Positions 9,640 to 21,841 are shown, counted from the first letter of the stretch. The stretch: 64,000 nt of DNA from Blastobasis lacticolella (GCA_905147135.1 LR990060.1:2620001-2684000), one strand, 5' to 3'. The notes: generated by a model not told the origin, from the sequence alone. Made by a program: numbers and translations.

Positions 9640-11270
9640 ACTTAAGATAGCTACATAACTAAAACAGAATTCGTTCAATGGATAAAATCGTTCTACACAG
9701 ATAAGTATGTACTATATCCTACTAAAATGGTTCACTCATCTAGGGACCTACGCAGCGTAGGGAACCACTTATGAGACTAGTTTTGTTGAAACAGATTACA
9801 GTCAAGTTTTACTAAATACCTACATGTTTTCATGAACAGATAAAAGCGTTGTCTTTTCTACCTAACCGTCGGAAAAGAACCTCCTAACGTTACGATTAGG
9901 TACTAGCTAGGTAGCATCTCTTAAAGTCTAGCTAGAACCTAGACCTTTAAAGCATGTAGGTACGTGCCTTTTTAAAGTTATTTTATGAAAACAAACAGCG
10001 TCAGGTGCCATACTTTCTTGCTTTCTTGTAGCTCGGATGACTGATAGGTATTAACTATCAAGTAAGCTTGCACTCGTATCGTAGCGTAGCTAGGTTAGGT
10101 AGGTACACTCCATTCACACAGATACACAACACTACGCAGGCTCTGGTTGCTATGCAATACGTAAGTAGATAGGTAGCATGGTGTTTGGCCTACTGCTAGC
10201 TTGCATTCATGCACAGAATAATGATTATCACAATACTTAAACGTTGAACACTGAACACAGACAGGACTACGTTAATACTGGTACCTGAAGCTATAAATCA
10301 TTCATTCACATCGTTAACACTCTTATCACAGTTATCTTCACAATAGGTACTTAGGTATCCTACAACTACAACGCAACAATCATTTCGGTCACGCGAAAAG
10401 CTTAAATCTGAATGAACGAATACGACACGAAAGTAGGCAAATTTCGTCAATGGAAGCCGCGCCGTGGGTCAAACCACAAAATAAAGAACGGCCCGCCAAA
10501 GTATTCTATTTTTAGTTTTCAGTTTATATTTTGATGTCAAAGGCGCCGCCACAGCTCCGGCGCCGGCCTTGACCTTGACGGCACGCGCAAAAGGATTCCT
10601 ACTTAGGGATCCGTGTTTTAGGGGTCTTACTTATTTCGCCTTTTATGTTCTCTCGTTTTATGTTCTCCTGGTAGTTGCACCATAATGTTGATTTTTTTAT
10701 TTGATAAAGTGAGTCTCAAGCGAGTCCAACAGTGGGCTTAATAATAATCCTTATGATGACGGTGATGGACTACATTTGCTTACCATTATTTTATCGGGTA
10801 GTTTAGTACAATGACAGTAACCTAGACAGTAATTTCTAAAATTGTGTTTGGGTCCGTGCTCCACCTAGGTGACCTAGGTCCTCCACTTGGGTGAAGCATG
10901 GGATATTTACAGGTATAGCTCCATCAACTAAGAATCATTTAGTTAATTTTAGTAAATAAGAAATGTTCGTGAAAACGATAGGTACGATTACCTACGCGAC
11001 ACTGAAACATGACTGACAGACATGACATGAGAAAGCAAACTCGTAAAAAGACAAAGATGTTACATTAATTAGAGTTTGCTACATTAATATGCTACAGTAA
11101 TTTGAATAAGACTACTTTGCTATTAGTTAGGTGGTGGTGCACTTTCGTAAAAACTATGAATGAACCTTTTGAATTAAAATAATAATTGATTACAATATTT
11201 TTTTGTACTGAACCTTCAAACCAAAAAATACAAAACGGATAATTTTGACCTCCATAATATTAAGCCTAGT
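9640..11270. other. Interior of the 4.2-kb element, no gene
   Basis: No ORF above noise and no exon signals. A short GC-rich patch lies near 10530-10580. Part may be older host intergenic DNA carried between the inverted repeats. Confidence 0.3.
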
Positions 11271-11289
11271 ACGTGGGGTGTCCATAAAA

Positions 11290-11465
11290 TAAGCCAGTGC
11301 AAATACAGGCATGACGCATTTCATCTTAGTCCTCACAGTGACAACGCATCTGCTGTTCTGCATTTTTGTTGCCTGCAACCTAAATGCTTAAATCGTAGAT
11401 ATAATGGGCCACGGTTACCGCTTGCCTTCAGGTGGACTATCACTGCGTAGCATAAAACAAGTAAT
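11290..11465 (+). repeat. Family L retroposon fragment
   Basis: Shares GCATTTCATCTTAGTCCTCA, CAGTGACAACGCATCTG and GTTGCCTGCAACCTAAATG with 26090-26200 and 50826-50970. Non-coding. Confidence 0.5.
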
Positions 11466-11529
11466 TGTACTGCCACTAGGCCACTAGGTACATATTTGTT
11501 TCTTAAGCGTTGTTGACACTAAAAACTAG

Positions 11530-11766
11530 TAACAGACGTTCCCCTTTTTCTGGAGCCAACCAACCGTTAGTTGCAGTTGATACTAATCCTTACGCAGTAT
11601 AAAATAGTCGCATTTGAGTGCGGAATACGTGGTCGGACGTCCGACCAAGGACGGCATTCCCGCGCATCCGTATTAACCCAAAAGCTGCTTTATTTTGTAC
11701 TTCGTAAGGATTAGTATCGACTGCAACTGATAGTTGGTCGACTCCAGGCAAATCGTAGCGTCTGTT
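11530..11766. mobile_element. MITE with about 65-bp inverted repeats
   Basis: The ends AACAGACG...GTTGCAGTTGATACTAATCC and its inverted partner GGATTAGTATCGACTGCAAC...CGTCTGTT pair over about 65 bp, with a palindrome at the centre (GGTCGGACGTCCGACC). A partial relative lies at about 38195-38235. Confidence 0.55.
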
Positions 11767-12799
11767 AATAGTAAATTAACGAAATGGTAAAACCGGGTCT
11801 CCTGACCGTACCTAGTACGTAAATAGTGTTGCTAGGTATTTTTTCAGCTTTTCAAATTAATATTCACCTTCTTGAATTCATACATGAGTAGAATTTAATA
11901 ATTACTATTAGATAGGTACTGAAATGACGTCTTTCCTTATTTCGGAGCTGGCGGAAAAGTTTAACGAGAAGTGCATAAACATGTGCCAAGGCTCACCACA
12001 TGCATTCAACAGGATGTAGACTAAGTGAAAAAATAGACAATAAAGTGTAACAACAATATCGTGTAGTTTTGCTGCACTTTCCAAAAATATTAAAATCTAG
12101 TGAATGTACTTTATGGACACCCTGTGATATCAGTATCCCGTACAAGGTCCACCTGCTTCAGTCATGACTGCCTAGTACAATAGAAGATATGACGCAGACG
12201 CGAAATCAAGCTGTAACTTTTTTGCCTATTAATGTTTATTGTGTTTTCGCAATTAGTTTGAAGACTACGTACCTAGGTGCAACATTGTGTTGAAGGTAAA
12301 AAAAACAAATAAATTAAAGTAGAAACAAACATCGAAATGTCTTGTTTTTGTGCCGGACTGCTCACGAGCTGCTTGTAATAATAATTTTATTAACCAGCCA
12401 CTTGAGGTATTGATCGTAGTGATCTTTAGATTGAATTTTAAAACTCATATGAAACGGTAGGTAGAAAAGACTTAAAGGGACAAAACCTATATCCTATCTG
12501 TAACTGGTAAAATTGTATTATTCAGTTGATTGACCTGATTATGAACTTGAGTGATCTATTACAACTGATTTCTAGAGTTGCGGTCTTTCGTTTTCAAAAT
12601 GTGATTATCGACATTGAAAAGGAAAAAGTTCGATAGTCATTTTCTCGGTAACTATTCCACGCACGAAAAAAATAATTGTACCTATCGTTTTAATACGTTA
12701 AGCACTCCATCCAGTTCACGGCTTTATACATGTATTATGAAACAGCCTGTATAGTACAATTAATACTTCTCTTATACCGACGAATTTAAACAACCAAAT

Positions 12800-13654
12800 T
12801 TGACAACGGCTATGTCCTGCTGCAAAATAAATTGTATAAATGTGGTTTATCAAAATATTCAAGGATTAAACAGTAAAGAACTTGAACTAAATTTATTCTT
12901 AGTTGATAGAAATGTTGATGTTATGTGTTTATCTGAGCACTGGCTCACAAAATCAACCTTAGGTCCCAAATATAATAACTATAGTATAATCAGTAAATAT
13001 ACGAGGCCACATGCAATTCATGGTGGCTCATTGATCTTAGTGAAAGATTCCCATAAAAGTAAGGATCGTAAAGATATAGTTAAATTATCCATAGAACGAG
13101 TAATTGAACTTTCATGTGTCGAACTGCATACGTATGTAATCGTTTGCGTCTACAGGCCTCCAAATGGTGATTTCGATTTGTTTGAGGAGATCATGGATGA
13201 CGTATTGCATAAATTGTCAAGGGAAAGTAAATATATTGTAGTCTGTGGGGACTTTAATGTTGATTTACTTGAAGATACTTCACGATGTAGGCGGCTAAAG
13301 TCGTTATTTAAATCCTACGACCTACTAAATATATTTGATGAACCTACTAGAATAACTGCAACAACAGCTACATGCCTAGATAATGTGTTTTGTGGTTGTA
13401 AGGTGTCGTCAAAGTCTCTTGTAAATTGTCTAGGTTCTGACCATTGCGGTCTAGAAATTAAATTAAAACAAAAGGTTAAAACCAAGTCATGCGTAATAAA
13501 TTATAGACCACTGACAGCAGAACGCTTAAAACGTTTCAAGGAACAGGTGGATAATCTTATACTGACTTTGCCTTCAGCTTACAAAGACCCCAATTGTCAG
13601 TACAATGAGATGTTTGAAATAGTGAAAAACGATTTGAGGCTATATTTAAAATGA
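12800..13654 (+). CDS. LINE ORF2, endonuclease domain (AP-endonuclease type)
   Basis: 284-residue frame with the exonuclease-endonuclease-phosphatase fold motifs in order: YQNIQGLN, LSEHWL, VCVYRPPNGDF, CGDFNVDLL, and LGSDHCGLEI. This is the target-nicking endonuclease of a CR1/Jockey-type LINE. The frame ends 4 bases into the next ORF (13651), which continues the same protein after a frameshift. Its partner ORF1 lies 4.2 kb upstream across an inserted DNA transposon. Confidence 0.75.
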   Translation: MTTAMSCCKINCINVVYQNIQGLNSKELELNLFLVDRNVDVMCLSEHWLTKSTLGPKYNNYSIISKYTRPHAIHGGSLILVKDSHKSKDRKDIVKLSIERVIELSCVELHTYVIVCVYRPPNGDFDLFEEIMDDVLHKLSRESKYIVVCGDFNVDLLEDTSRCRRLKSLFKSYDLLNIFDEPTRITATTATCLDNVFCGCKVSSKSLVNCLGSDHCGLEIKLKQKVKTKSCVINYRPLTAERLKRFKEQVDNLILTLPSAYKDPNCQYNEMFEIVKNDLRLYLK

Positions 13655-14674
13655 AAACGTTAAATAAAAACACAAATCTTGGCTTCTGTGATTGGGCCAC
13701 AGAAGGTATACATAAAAGTAGAAAGCGACTCTATGAGCTATACCACTTAAAAAGCTTCAACAAATCTGCCGCCTTTGCAGATTATCTAAAAAACTATTCG
13801 AAATTTTTTAAGAAAGATGGTTTCGATGCAAAGGCAAATTTTATTAGGAAAAAAATTGATGGGGCGTCTAATAAAAGCAAAACAGTATTTAACATTATTA
13901 ATAGCGAAGCAGGTAGAAAGGATCGTAGGGATCGACAATACAAATTAAAAATTAATTCGGACATTATTAAGACTGACATTGATGTAGCGAATAGCTTTAA
14001 CAACTTTTTTTCTAAAATAGCAGTAGACAAGACAAAAAATCTTCATTCTTCCTCCTTTACAGCACTTTCATTGCTCCAAAATAGTATTGGTCGTTGCAAC
14101 GCTGACTTCAAATTCAGTCCAATAAATGAAATCGACATCATTAAAGCGTTCAAATCTCTAAAGATGAAAAAAAACAGAAGACGTATGGGGCATATCAGTC
14201 ACTGTTTTAAAGCCCATCATAAAGTCGTTAGCACCACACCTCGCTCAATTATTTAATAAATGTATTGATAAGGGTGTGTTTCCGGATTTGATGAAGTTGA
14301 GTAAGGTGGTGCCACTTTACAAAAGCGGTGAAAAGCATGATATGTCCAACTTTCAACCCATATCTGTACTACCAGCGTTAAGTAAAATCTTTGAACGAAT
14401 AATATTGGATCAACTGCTTGCTCACTTCACTACAAATAAGTTATTCCACAGTAATGAATTTGGTTTTACCAAAGACCGATCTACTGTGGATGCGGGCGTA
14501 GAACTTATTAAACATATTTATGATGCTTGGGAGAGATCGCAGAATGCTATTGGCATTTTCTGTGATCTTTCCAAAGCATTTGATTGCGTTAACTATGACA
14601 CGCTCCTACAAAAAGTTGAACATTATGGTGTCAGAGGAAATGGACTATCACTTATAAAGTCTTATCATTTGTAA
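13651..14674 (+). pseudogene. LINE ORF2, linker and 5' part of reverse transcriptase, truncated
   Basis: Continuation of the endonuclease ORF. The first frame (13651-14256) shifts at an eight-A run (14167-14174) into the frame of 14276-14674. RT blocks present: VVPLYKSGEKHDMSNFQPIS, EFGFTKDRSTVDAG, and block A FCDLSKAFDCVN with its catalytic Asp. Blocks B and C (the YxDD motif) are missing because the ORF stops at about 14671 where an antisense LINE tail begins. Not functional. Confidence 0.7.
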
Positions 14675-14800
14675 ACAAGCTTACGGCCCACCTGATGGTA
14701 AGCAGTCACCGCAACCTATGGACGTTTGCAATAACAGGGGCATCACCCACGCGTTGCCAACCCCGTAAAAACCTTGCCACCCCTTTGTTCCTTCAATTCG
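14671..14800 (-). repeat. Family D LINE 3' end
   Basis: On the plus strand AAACAAGCTTACGGCCCACC to about 14800; it corresponds to the last codons and 3' end of a Jockey-like LINE (family D), better preserved at 37528, 61863 and 63455. It truncates the upstream LINE. Confidence 0.6.
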
Positions 14801-14984
14801 ATCTACAAAATAATAATTATAATCCACATACTTTCTTTATGTAATATTGCACAAAGTGCAGCTAACCATTGTATCCAAATACCATAAATTGATCAAATGT
14901 GTTAATTAGATCTTCATTAAGTAACACTCAGCGGTGAATTTAGTGGACCGTTTCCCTTCGAACGTCCGACGACAAAAGATATTT

Positions 14985-15212
14985 TAGACGACCTGAGTGG
15001 TTCAGTGGTCAACACCGCCGGCCGGTCTGCCACGCATGAAGTCCCGGGTTCGATTCCCGGCCGGGCAGAAATTGAAATGATAAATTTTAATTTCTGATAC
15101 GGGTCTGGGTGTTCTATGTATAATAAGTATGTATTTACACCCATAATACAAGCTTTTCTTACTTTGTGGCTAGATGGTGCTGTGTGAATTGGTCCACGAT
15201 TTTTTTTTATTA
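14985..15212 (+). repeat. SINE-C copy, full length
   Basis: Complete tRNA-like head: GAGTGGTTCAGTGGTCAAC (A-box) and CCCGGGTTCGATTCCCGG (B-box), then the SINE-C body ending GTGTGAATTGGTCCACGA and a T-rich tail. Confidence 0.85.
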
Positions 15213-16164
15213 ACGTATGTAGCTCTGTGTATCTCACGTGTATCGTGATATGTGGCTCTGCGTGTCTGTTTGTGGCATAGATAGTAGCTCCGGAACAATT
15301 AATGGACCGATTTCGATGCGGTTTTCTTCTTCTTTAGACAAGCGTGGATCCACCGTTGTGGGCACGATGGGCATGCCAATATCCCAATTGAGGTCCAAAG
15401 ATAACGTTGCATATAAAAAGTTAAAGTTAAAAATTTGTGCAGTGCACGAAATTTATCTGACCAGTTAAAAGCGTCGCTGTTGTTGACAATAAAATTACGT
15501 TTCTAAATGGCGACACTCAGTGGCGTAGCTATCATAGGGCCAGGCGGTGCAGTGCACCAGGGCCCCGGAGCTCAGGGGGCCCTCCAACCTAAGCTTTGAA
15601 AAGAGCGGGTCAGCCAATTTGCTAGCTCCTGAAGCTAGAAAACCTGGACCCTGCTTACAAGAATCGTAATTCCTTACTACCAGCCTTATTTAATCGAGTA
15701 TTACCACTAATCTTATTATTTCTATACCGTACATTCATCCATCTGGCACCATATTTTGCTAGTACTCATTTTCGCTAAAAAAAAACCAATGATAAAACAT
15801 GTATGATACAGGTTACAGCTGAACGGCAACTGTATAATCTATAATAACTCTCAACTTGATCGAAAACGAAAAATATAATACTTGATTTGGTTAATCAAGT
15901 AACCACGTTGTTCTCCGAAAAGAGACTTGATTTTAAAAAGTGTGTCGGGCAAGGTTATGATGGGGCCAGTGTAATGAGTGGTGCGTATAATGGTGTTCAA
16001 AAACAAATTAAAGATATTCAGCCAAACGCAGAGTACGTACATTGCGCCAGTCATTAAATTTGGTAGTAAACGATGCCGTTCGAGGTTCTATCGAAATTCA
16101 GAAGTTCTTTGCAATAATACAAGACTTGTGTAACTTCTTTGGAAACAGCATTAATCGCTGGGAC

Positions 16165-16213
16165 TGATTGATACTGTTATGTTTTGTGAGCAATAAAGTG
16201 TTTATCTATCTAT
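16165..16213 (+). mobile_element. 49-bp retroposed scrap inside the hAT transposase
   Basis: CTGGGAC occurs at 16158-16164 and 16214-16220. The insert ends GCAATAAAGTG then TTTATCTATCTAT, a retroposon 3' end with AATAAA and a (TATC)n tail. Without it the transposase frame reads through (INRW joined to DLLSKF). Confidence 0.65.
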
Positions 16214-16798
16214 CTGGGACCTCTTATCAAAATTCACCGGCGAATCAGAAATTACTTTGAAAAAATTGAATCCTGCAGTCAAATTTAGTTTTTTCGATGT
16301 TATTAAAGCATTGTCCGACATAACGCTGAAGAGTTTAAGTAAAGACGAACGTAGTGAAGCAGAGGTTATAAAATAAAAAATGTTGAATTTTGAGTTTGTA
16401 TTCCTTTGCGAATTCATGCACAGCCTATTAAACAGGATCAATTATGTTTCCAAAATTTTGCAAAAACGTGATATCGTTTTAGACGAGGCGAGTAAGGCTT
16501 TGGACGAAACAACGGATAAATTAAAAGAGTACAGGAATGACTTCAAGTCCTTCAAATCCAAGGCCACCTAAACCACGAAAAAATACGATATCGAATATTT
16601 CATCTGAAACTGATCACATTTCGCGAGTAAAATCGTTTCATTCATGCTAAGCAAATTTTTTGAAATCAATAAGTCGAACGTTTTACAAACTGATTAATTA
16701 TTAAGGTAGGATACCTTTCCAATATATATTTCCAATAAATATTCCGATACAATTGGACCCACTTTTTCGCTCCAATTTCTTAATGTTTCCTTCCTCAA

Positions 16799-17017
16799 TT
16801 GACGGAGACGTGGTCCATTCGCCCTTTTTGCAAAGAAATTATAACGAACTTTGGCGTGCTCGAATGTGATCTTACGGAAGTGTATACAGCAATGCTACTG
16901 TTTCATACAATTCCTGTTACTTCCGCGGCAGCAGAAAGATCTTTCAGTAATTTGAAGATTATAAAAAATTATTTAAGAAACAGCATTGGACAAGATCGCC
17001 TCCGACACTTATCGTAA
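16799..17017 (+). pseudogene. hAT transposase C-terminal dimerisation segment
   Basis: 72-residue frame with LLFHTIPVTSAAAERSFSNL followed by KNYLRNSIGQDRLRHLS, the hATC signature. The upstream transposase is in other frames, so this is a remnant. Confidence 0.75.
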
Positions 17018-17317
17018 ATTGCATCTCATCTGTATAATTAATATTTTATAATGCCATGTGCATCGTTGCTTATTTATTTTCATTTTCTTTTATTAAGCAC
17101 AGAGATTTTAGATATTTAGATACTCATAGAGATGACATATGGATTAAGCCTACTAATGATAAGTTCAACTCACTGCATCCTGTATCCTATTCCTATTCCT
17201 ATCTATAATTTTGAAGGCCAATATAAGTTGAAGCTACAGGGAAAGAGGGGGTGAGGGCCCGATTCTTTCTCTATGCACCAGGGCCCTTGCCTACCTAGCT
17301 ACGCCACTGGCGACACT

Positions 17318-18050
17318 TAGTTCCAGTTTAGGCCATTGGATCAGATAGGCTTATGGCGTTGTATTATCAAATCATACGAAGACAGCAACAAGATTTTGTT
17401 TGATGCCACAGTGACATGTAGGTAGTAAATTTTTGAAACTATGACGCGCGATTTTTATTATGTATTTTTTGTAATATGAACTTCTATAAATAAACTGTTT
17501 GATGCTTGTATTACCGTTTTTACGTAAGACAAAAACATAACTAAGCTTAAATATCCCCAAAAAACACATTAATCTTCTACTTCCTTTAAATAATTGTTGC
17601 TATAGCGGCAATTCTATTAAAATACCAAAAATATAGATACTTAGTCCTTGAAGCGTACCTGTATTAGGTACCTAGATACCTCCACCCTCAAAACGCTCAG
17701 TCAGTCAGAGATGATACCGATGATTTCTTAACAACTACAGCTGTATGCTCGATTTGAGTCGCTTTGGTGCCGCTGTATGACCTAGATATCAGAGATGCGG
17801 GCCGTTTGGGGCTGACGGGGTTACGAATCATTGCTATTTTCTGAGTTCTCTGCTGATTTCATATTCACATTCATTTATTCATTGCAATCACATGGTAGTT
17901 ATAAGGTGTAGGGAGGTTCTCATGTGAACCCGGTAGAGCACAGCATCAATTTATTAGTTGTGAGCGAGGATTTCACATACTTATACACAACAATAAATAA
18001 TTGAATAATTAATTGTTTTTTTAATTTGTCATATCAACTTGTCTAAGTCA
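17318..18050. other. No gene seen
   Basis: AT-rich stretch after the hAT element. No ORF, exon or repeat that I can support. Confidence 0.3.
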
Positions 18051-18053
18051 TCA

Positions 18054-18112
18054 TTATCATTTCGGCGTCATGTCCCGGTTGCGCTCCCACGCAGCACTCG
18101 AGGGCCCGGAGT
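18054..18112 (-). repeat. LINE-J tail fragment
   Basis: ATCATTTCGGCGTCATGTCC, then GGTTGCGCTCCCACGCAGCA and CTCGAGGGCCCGGAGTC, as in the tail at 3391-3455. Confidence 0.5.
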
Positions 18113-18423
18113 CGGCCTAACTTCAACTTCTCTAAGTAATTACTTTACATGCTTTGATTTAGTCTTTCCGGTTTTCAATTTGATAATTTTGGTTCGATTT
18201 TATCGTGATTTTAGATCGAGAAATTGAGATATTTGCAGTTTTAGGATTTTAGATTTATTTAGTTTTAATTTCGAGATTTTTTAGATTTTCAGGTTTTGCA
18301 TTTTCGTGAATAACACGGTTCGTTTAGCATTGTGTGGAGTACGCTAATAAAAACACCGTAACGAGACCCTAAACTATTCAACCAGTCTTCGGGACCTCAG
18401 CGGAACACCTTGCTCTTGGTTAA

Positions 18424-18530
18424 CATCGAAATATTCATTTTCATTTTCATTCATTTTCATTTTCATTCATTTTCATTTTCATTCATTTTCATTCTTTATA
18501 TTTTTCATTTCATTCATTTTTTCAGTCATC
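18424..18530. repeat. (ATTTTC/ATTC) tandem repeat
   Basis: Simple repeat of CATTTTCATTCATTTT-type units, about 100 bp. Confidence 0.8.
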
Positions 18531-19044
18531 GTTTCGTCAACGGCATTAGAAGACACCTCGAACGAGTGGCGAGCTCGGTGCGGTGCAAAGTACGAAATGG
18601 TCACCCATCCAGTTCCCGGACATTGCGAATATTGCCGCTTTTACGCCATAAAGGGAGGACCAAACAGCAAACACCGTTCTACCAACTGTTGGCACAAGAC
18701 ATAATTAATTCAGTGTTGTTAGTGGATTCATTCAAATATGTTACAGTTTTATTTTTTTATTGTTTAAAAACGTTGTTGCACAAAAGTACATATTTGGCGG
18801 GTCATGAAATTTTATGAAAGGTGTTATGAAAAAATAGGTTACGCAAAGTTGCTTATTGTTGTTAAGACATTATCTATTCCCGTTACATAAAAAGGAAAGT
18901 GGAGTGGAAGAGAATTTCTCTGTCCGATTGATACCACAAACTAATAATCTTCTATGCTTCATTATTTACACCGCTCGCTATAGGCAGGTCACCGGTCGCG
19001 AACTGTGCAGTTCCAAATGAACTTGCTTGCACGCATGCTAAGGT
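18531..19044. other. No gene seen
   Basis: A plus-strand open frame covers 18410-18817, but its N-terminal half is translated simple repeat and nothing in it resembles a protein family. Confidence 0.3.
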
Positions 19045-19235
19045 TGTGAAATGAGCACCCTGGAAAGATTTTTCCCTGGAGAGTACAACATGGAGTTATT
19101 CAAGAAAAGGGTGAAAAGGTTTTTACGGCGTCGCTAATGCGTGGGTTATGCCCCTGGTGTTGCCAACCTCCATAGACGGTGACTGCTTACCATCAGGCAG
19201 GCCATAAGCTTGTTTGCCACCCCAGTGGTATAACA
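19045..19235 (+). repeat. Family D LINE 3' end
   Basis: CCCTGGAGAGTACAACATGG then GGGTGAAAAGGTTTTTACGG and the terminal AAGCTTGTTTGCCACC; last codons and 3' end of a Jockey-like LINE. Confidence 0.65.
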
Positions 19236-19559
19236 TTTAGTTCAAAAATAGGCCCGCGTTCATAGCATACATACATTCCCTAAGATTTCACGTAACAAAA
19301 TCGCCTGTTCTCAAATGCACGCTGCAGATTCCATGTTACAGCTTAGTCTTGGTGCGCAGGCGTGTGAATAATATATAGGTAGTGGACCTAGACTAGGCAA
19401 GTAAGCTTTAGCTCATACATATGGTATTCCCCGATGTACCCGTGTCAATTGGGGATTATGTGGCTGCGGCGTCTGTTACACCGACGCTATTTTATTATTA
19501 ATAACCATCTATAATTTACTGTAACCAAATGTGATTGCTGTAAAACTGCGAAATAAATA

Positions 19560-19880
19560 AACCATCTTGACGTTAATGTCCCGGTTGTGTTCCCGCGTGA
19601 GGGGCCGGCGTCCGCCTCGACCATGATCCTGGATCAGGCAGGTCAGGTAATTAAAGTCCAGATTGCAATCGCTCCAGCGATTGCAATCTAAACTCCGTGA
19701 CCGTGTTACCAGGGGAACCTGACAAGATTAGATCATAGTACATATTCAGCCATCACGATGTTTCCGATGTTCCCTCGCCGTAAGAGCATCGGTTAGTATT
19801 CAACTAATGCACATAACTCAGAAAAGAGTTATTGGTACATGGCCGCAATAGGATTTGGACCCGGTACCCGCGACTTGCAA
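19560..19880 (-). repeat. SINE-A copy
   Basis: From ACCATCTTGACGTTAATGTC to about 19880; carries a duplicated, partly inverted patch (CAATCGCTCCAGCGATTG) at 19668-19686. Head truncated. Confidence 0.75.
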
Positions 19881-20584
19881 TATACTTAAAGGGTTGTCTG
19901 GTCTGGGCTGGTCTAAAGCATTTCACTAATATAATAAAAAAATAACAAAACCTTTAACACAAAATTAAATTAAATTATTTGACGAATAAATAAGCTGAAA
20001 TCGTTTGTTTACAAATGTGTCTTTAACAAAGAAATTGACGTATCTAATATTTTTGATAATCCACTTAAGCGACAAATATTTTTTTTTAGTCATCATGCCT
20101 AATCAACTGCTACATCCATTTTCTCAGGTGTCCATCGTAGACTTCGTCGACAGTTACCACCTAAGCAACGCCCATGTGACATCACACGAAGAAAGACGTA
20201 ATTGACGATGACCTCACCCAATCTTCAATTTAGAAGTGACTACGGTGTGACCGGAGGAACCTCTTAATCCTCTCGATATACTCGAATATCGACTATCGAC
20301 TGACGTGAACACTATCAATGAATCAGCTCTGGGTGTCAGTGACAGTGCTAATTGAGACGTCTTGTATCGATATATGTACCCATCACTACACAAAGATGAT
20401 TTGACTCGTTACGACTCTATTTGTAAGGCGGTAAGGTTGAGTTTTAATTGGAGAATTTGTGGAGAAATTGGAGTGCTTGAATTTATAGTGCGTATGTAAC
20501 CGTAGCTGAATAGTTATACTATATGTAACATGAACACGTAGCATAAGACCATAGATGTAAACCTTTTGTAACGATACACTGATC

Positions 20585-20955
20585 ACCTTGGCGTTATTGT
20601 CCCGGTTATGCTCTCGCGCACGAGGGCCCGGGGTCCGCCTTGACCATGGTCCAGGATTTGGCCGATCAGTTAATTACAGTGGAGCGACTGCCATGACCTC
20701 CGTGACCCTGCTACCAGGGGAACCTGACCAGATTGGATCATGGTTACACATTCAGTCGCCTGTGCAGGTTTCATCACGATGTTTTCGTTAATCGCAAGAG
20801 CGTCGGTTGCTATTCAACTAACGTAGGTACATAAGTCAGAAAGGAGTCATTAGTACATAACCGCAGTGGGATATGAGGTACCGGGTTCAAATCCCACTGC
20901 GGCTATGTACCTCGCTAACGAGTCGGATACCTTAACCACTCGGCCACCTCGTAAC
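20585..20955 (-). repeat. SINE-A copy with internally inverted tRNA-like segment
   Basis: Body and head on the minus strand, but at about 20875-20910 the B-box region is also present in plus orientation (GGGTTCAAATCCCACTGCGG), forming a hairpin with its neighbour (CCGCAGTGGGAT at 20858). The normal head then resumes to 20955. Confidence 0.75.
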
Positions 20956-21505
20956 GACACACTGATATCGGATTTCGAAGCGTTAGCTGTAATCAATTAT
21001 GGTGTTAACAATTGTAAGTGTTTGCAAAGAATTCTATACATAGAAGTTGGCGAGGAGAGGTTGACCAAAATCTTCCGCTGAGGCAATCATTATCACTGAC
21101 GAGATTGATCATGGTTGGTTACATATTCAGTCGCCTGAATGTGCCACGCGGTAAAGTGCTTGACTAAATGCGAAATTGCATTCTCGTCAGAAGCCCCGAG
21201 CTTAGCAAACAAACTATTGACAACACCATAACTAAAAGGTACAACGAAACAAAACTAAAGCGTAATTAATAAATAAATGCAAATTTATGCACTGGGCCCA
21301 CAGTCAAAGTTTGCCAAGTTGATAAACTATGTCAAATCCCATTGTGCGACCTACTCCGTATAGTACTGTATGCCAACAATTGTGAAATTGTGGAATGAAT
21401 TTTCCATTTACGACAGACAGAGGTACTTTCGCATTTATAGTACCAAAAAGATTGGAAAGCTACCTTCAAGGCTGAGATTTAAAATTTTTTTTGCTCTGCG
21501 TATCA

Positions 21506-21841
21506 TCATCGCATTAGCCGGAAGACGCCCACTATATGCTGGGCATAGGCCTCCCCCAGAGATCTCCATAAAGACTGGTCTTGTGCCTTCCACCTCCAGC
21601 TGGTACCTGCGATGTTTACCACATAATCGGTCCACATAGTGGGAGGTCTACTCACACTGCGTCTTCCAGTACGTGGCCGCCACTCGAGAACCTTACTGCC
21701 CCATCGGCCATCTGTTCTGCGAGCTATGTGCCCTCCCCACTGTAACTTTAGCCTGGCGATCCGGCAGGCTATGCTGGTGACCTTGGTTCGCTTGCGGATC
21801 TCCTCATTTCTGATTCTGTCGGGCAACGAGACTTCGGCCAT
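21506..21841 (-). pseudogene. RTE-type LINE polymerase C-terminus
   Basis: Minus-strand 111-residue frame: IRNEEIRKRTKVTSIACRIA, then LKLQWGGHIARRTDGRW and a final W-rich block ending near SLGEAYAQ. These are the last conserved blocks of RTE-like polymerases, normally followed by a 3' tail with (GAT)n; here ATCATCATC follows on the plus strand at 21503. 5' truncated. Confidence 0.65.

Larger units (their letters stand above)
8530..12749. mobile_element. 4.2-kb terminal-inverted-repeat element inside a LINE
   Basis: Left end 8530-8560 (CAGGGTGTTTCATAATACAT...) and right end 12719-12749 are inverted repeats of 31 bp with one mismatch. TATA flanks both ends (8526-8529 and 12750-12753), so the target duplication is TA or TATA. 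It sits between ORF1 and ORF2 of one LINE. No transposase is visible; it contains a SINE-A, family L and an inverted-repeat MITE. It could alternatively be two facing short MITEs, but the clean split of the LINE favours one element. Confidence 0.6.
15518..17309 (+). mobile_element. Defective hAT transposon with 8-bp target duplication
   Basis: Ends CAGTGGCGTAGCT (15518) and AGCTACGCCACTG (to 17309) are inverted repeats; GCGACACT flanks both (15510-15517 and 17310-17317). The plus strand keeps fragments of a hAT transposase of the ZMYM1-like group: GQGYDGASVMSGAYNGVQKQ near 15947, a middle part near 16220-16570, and a C-terminal hAT dimerisation block at 16799-17017. Multiple stops and frameshifts, and only 1.8 kb long, so it is dead. 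Confidence 0.85.

Noticed and set aside
11268..12126. Second terminal-inverted-repeat element (GGGTGTCCATAAA facing TTTATGGACACCC)
   Set aside because: Match is about 13 bases, flanks give no duplication, and the left end is decayed.
18410..18817. 135-residue plus-strand frame rich in F, H and S
   Set aside because: N-terminal half is translated ATTTTC simple repeat.
20866..20905. Possible tRNA gene from the GGGTTCAAATCCCACTGCGG B-box
   Set aside because: It is an inverted piece of a SINE-A head with no complete cloverleaf; no true tRNA gene was found in the window.
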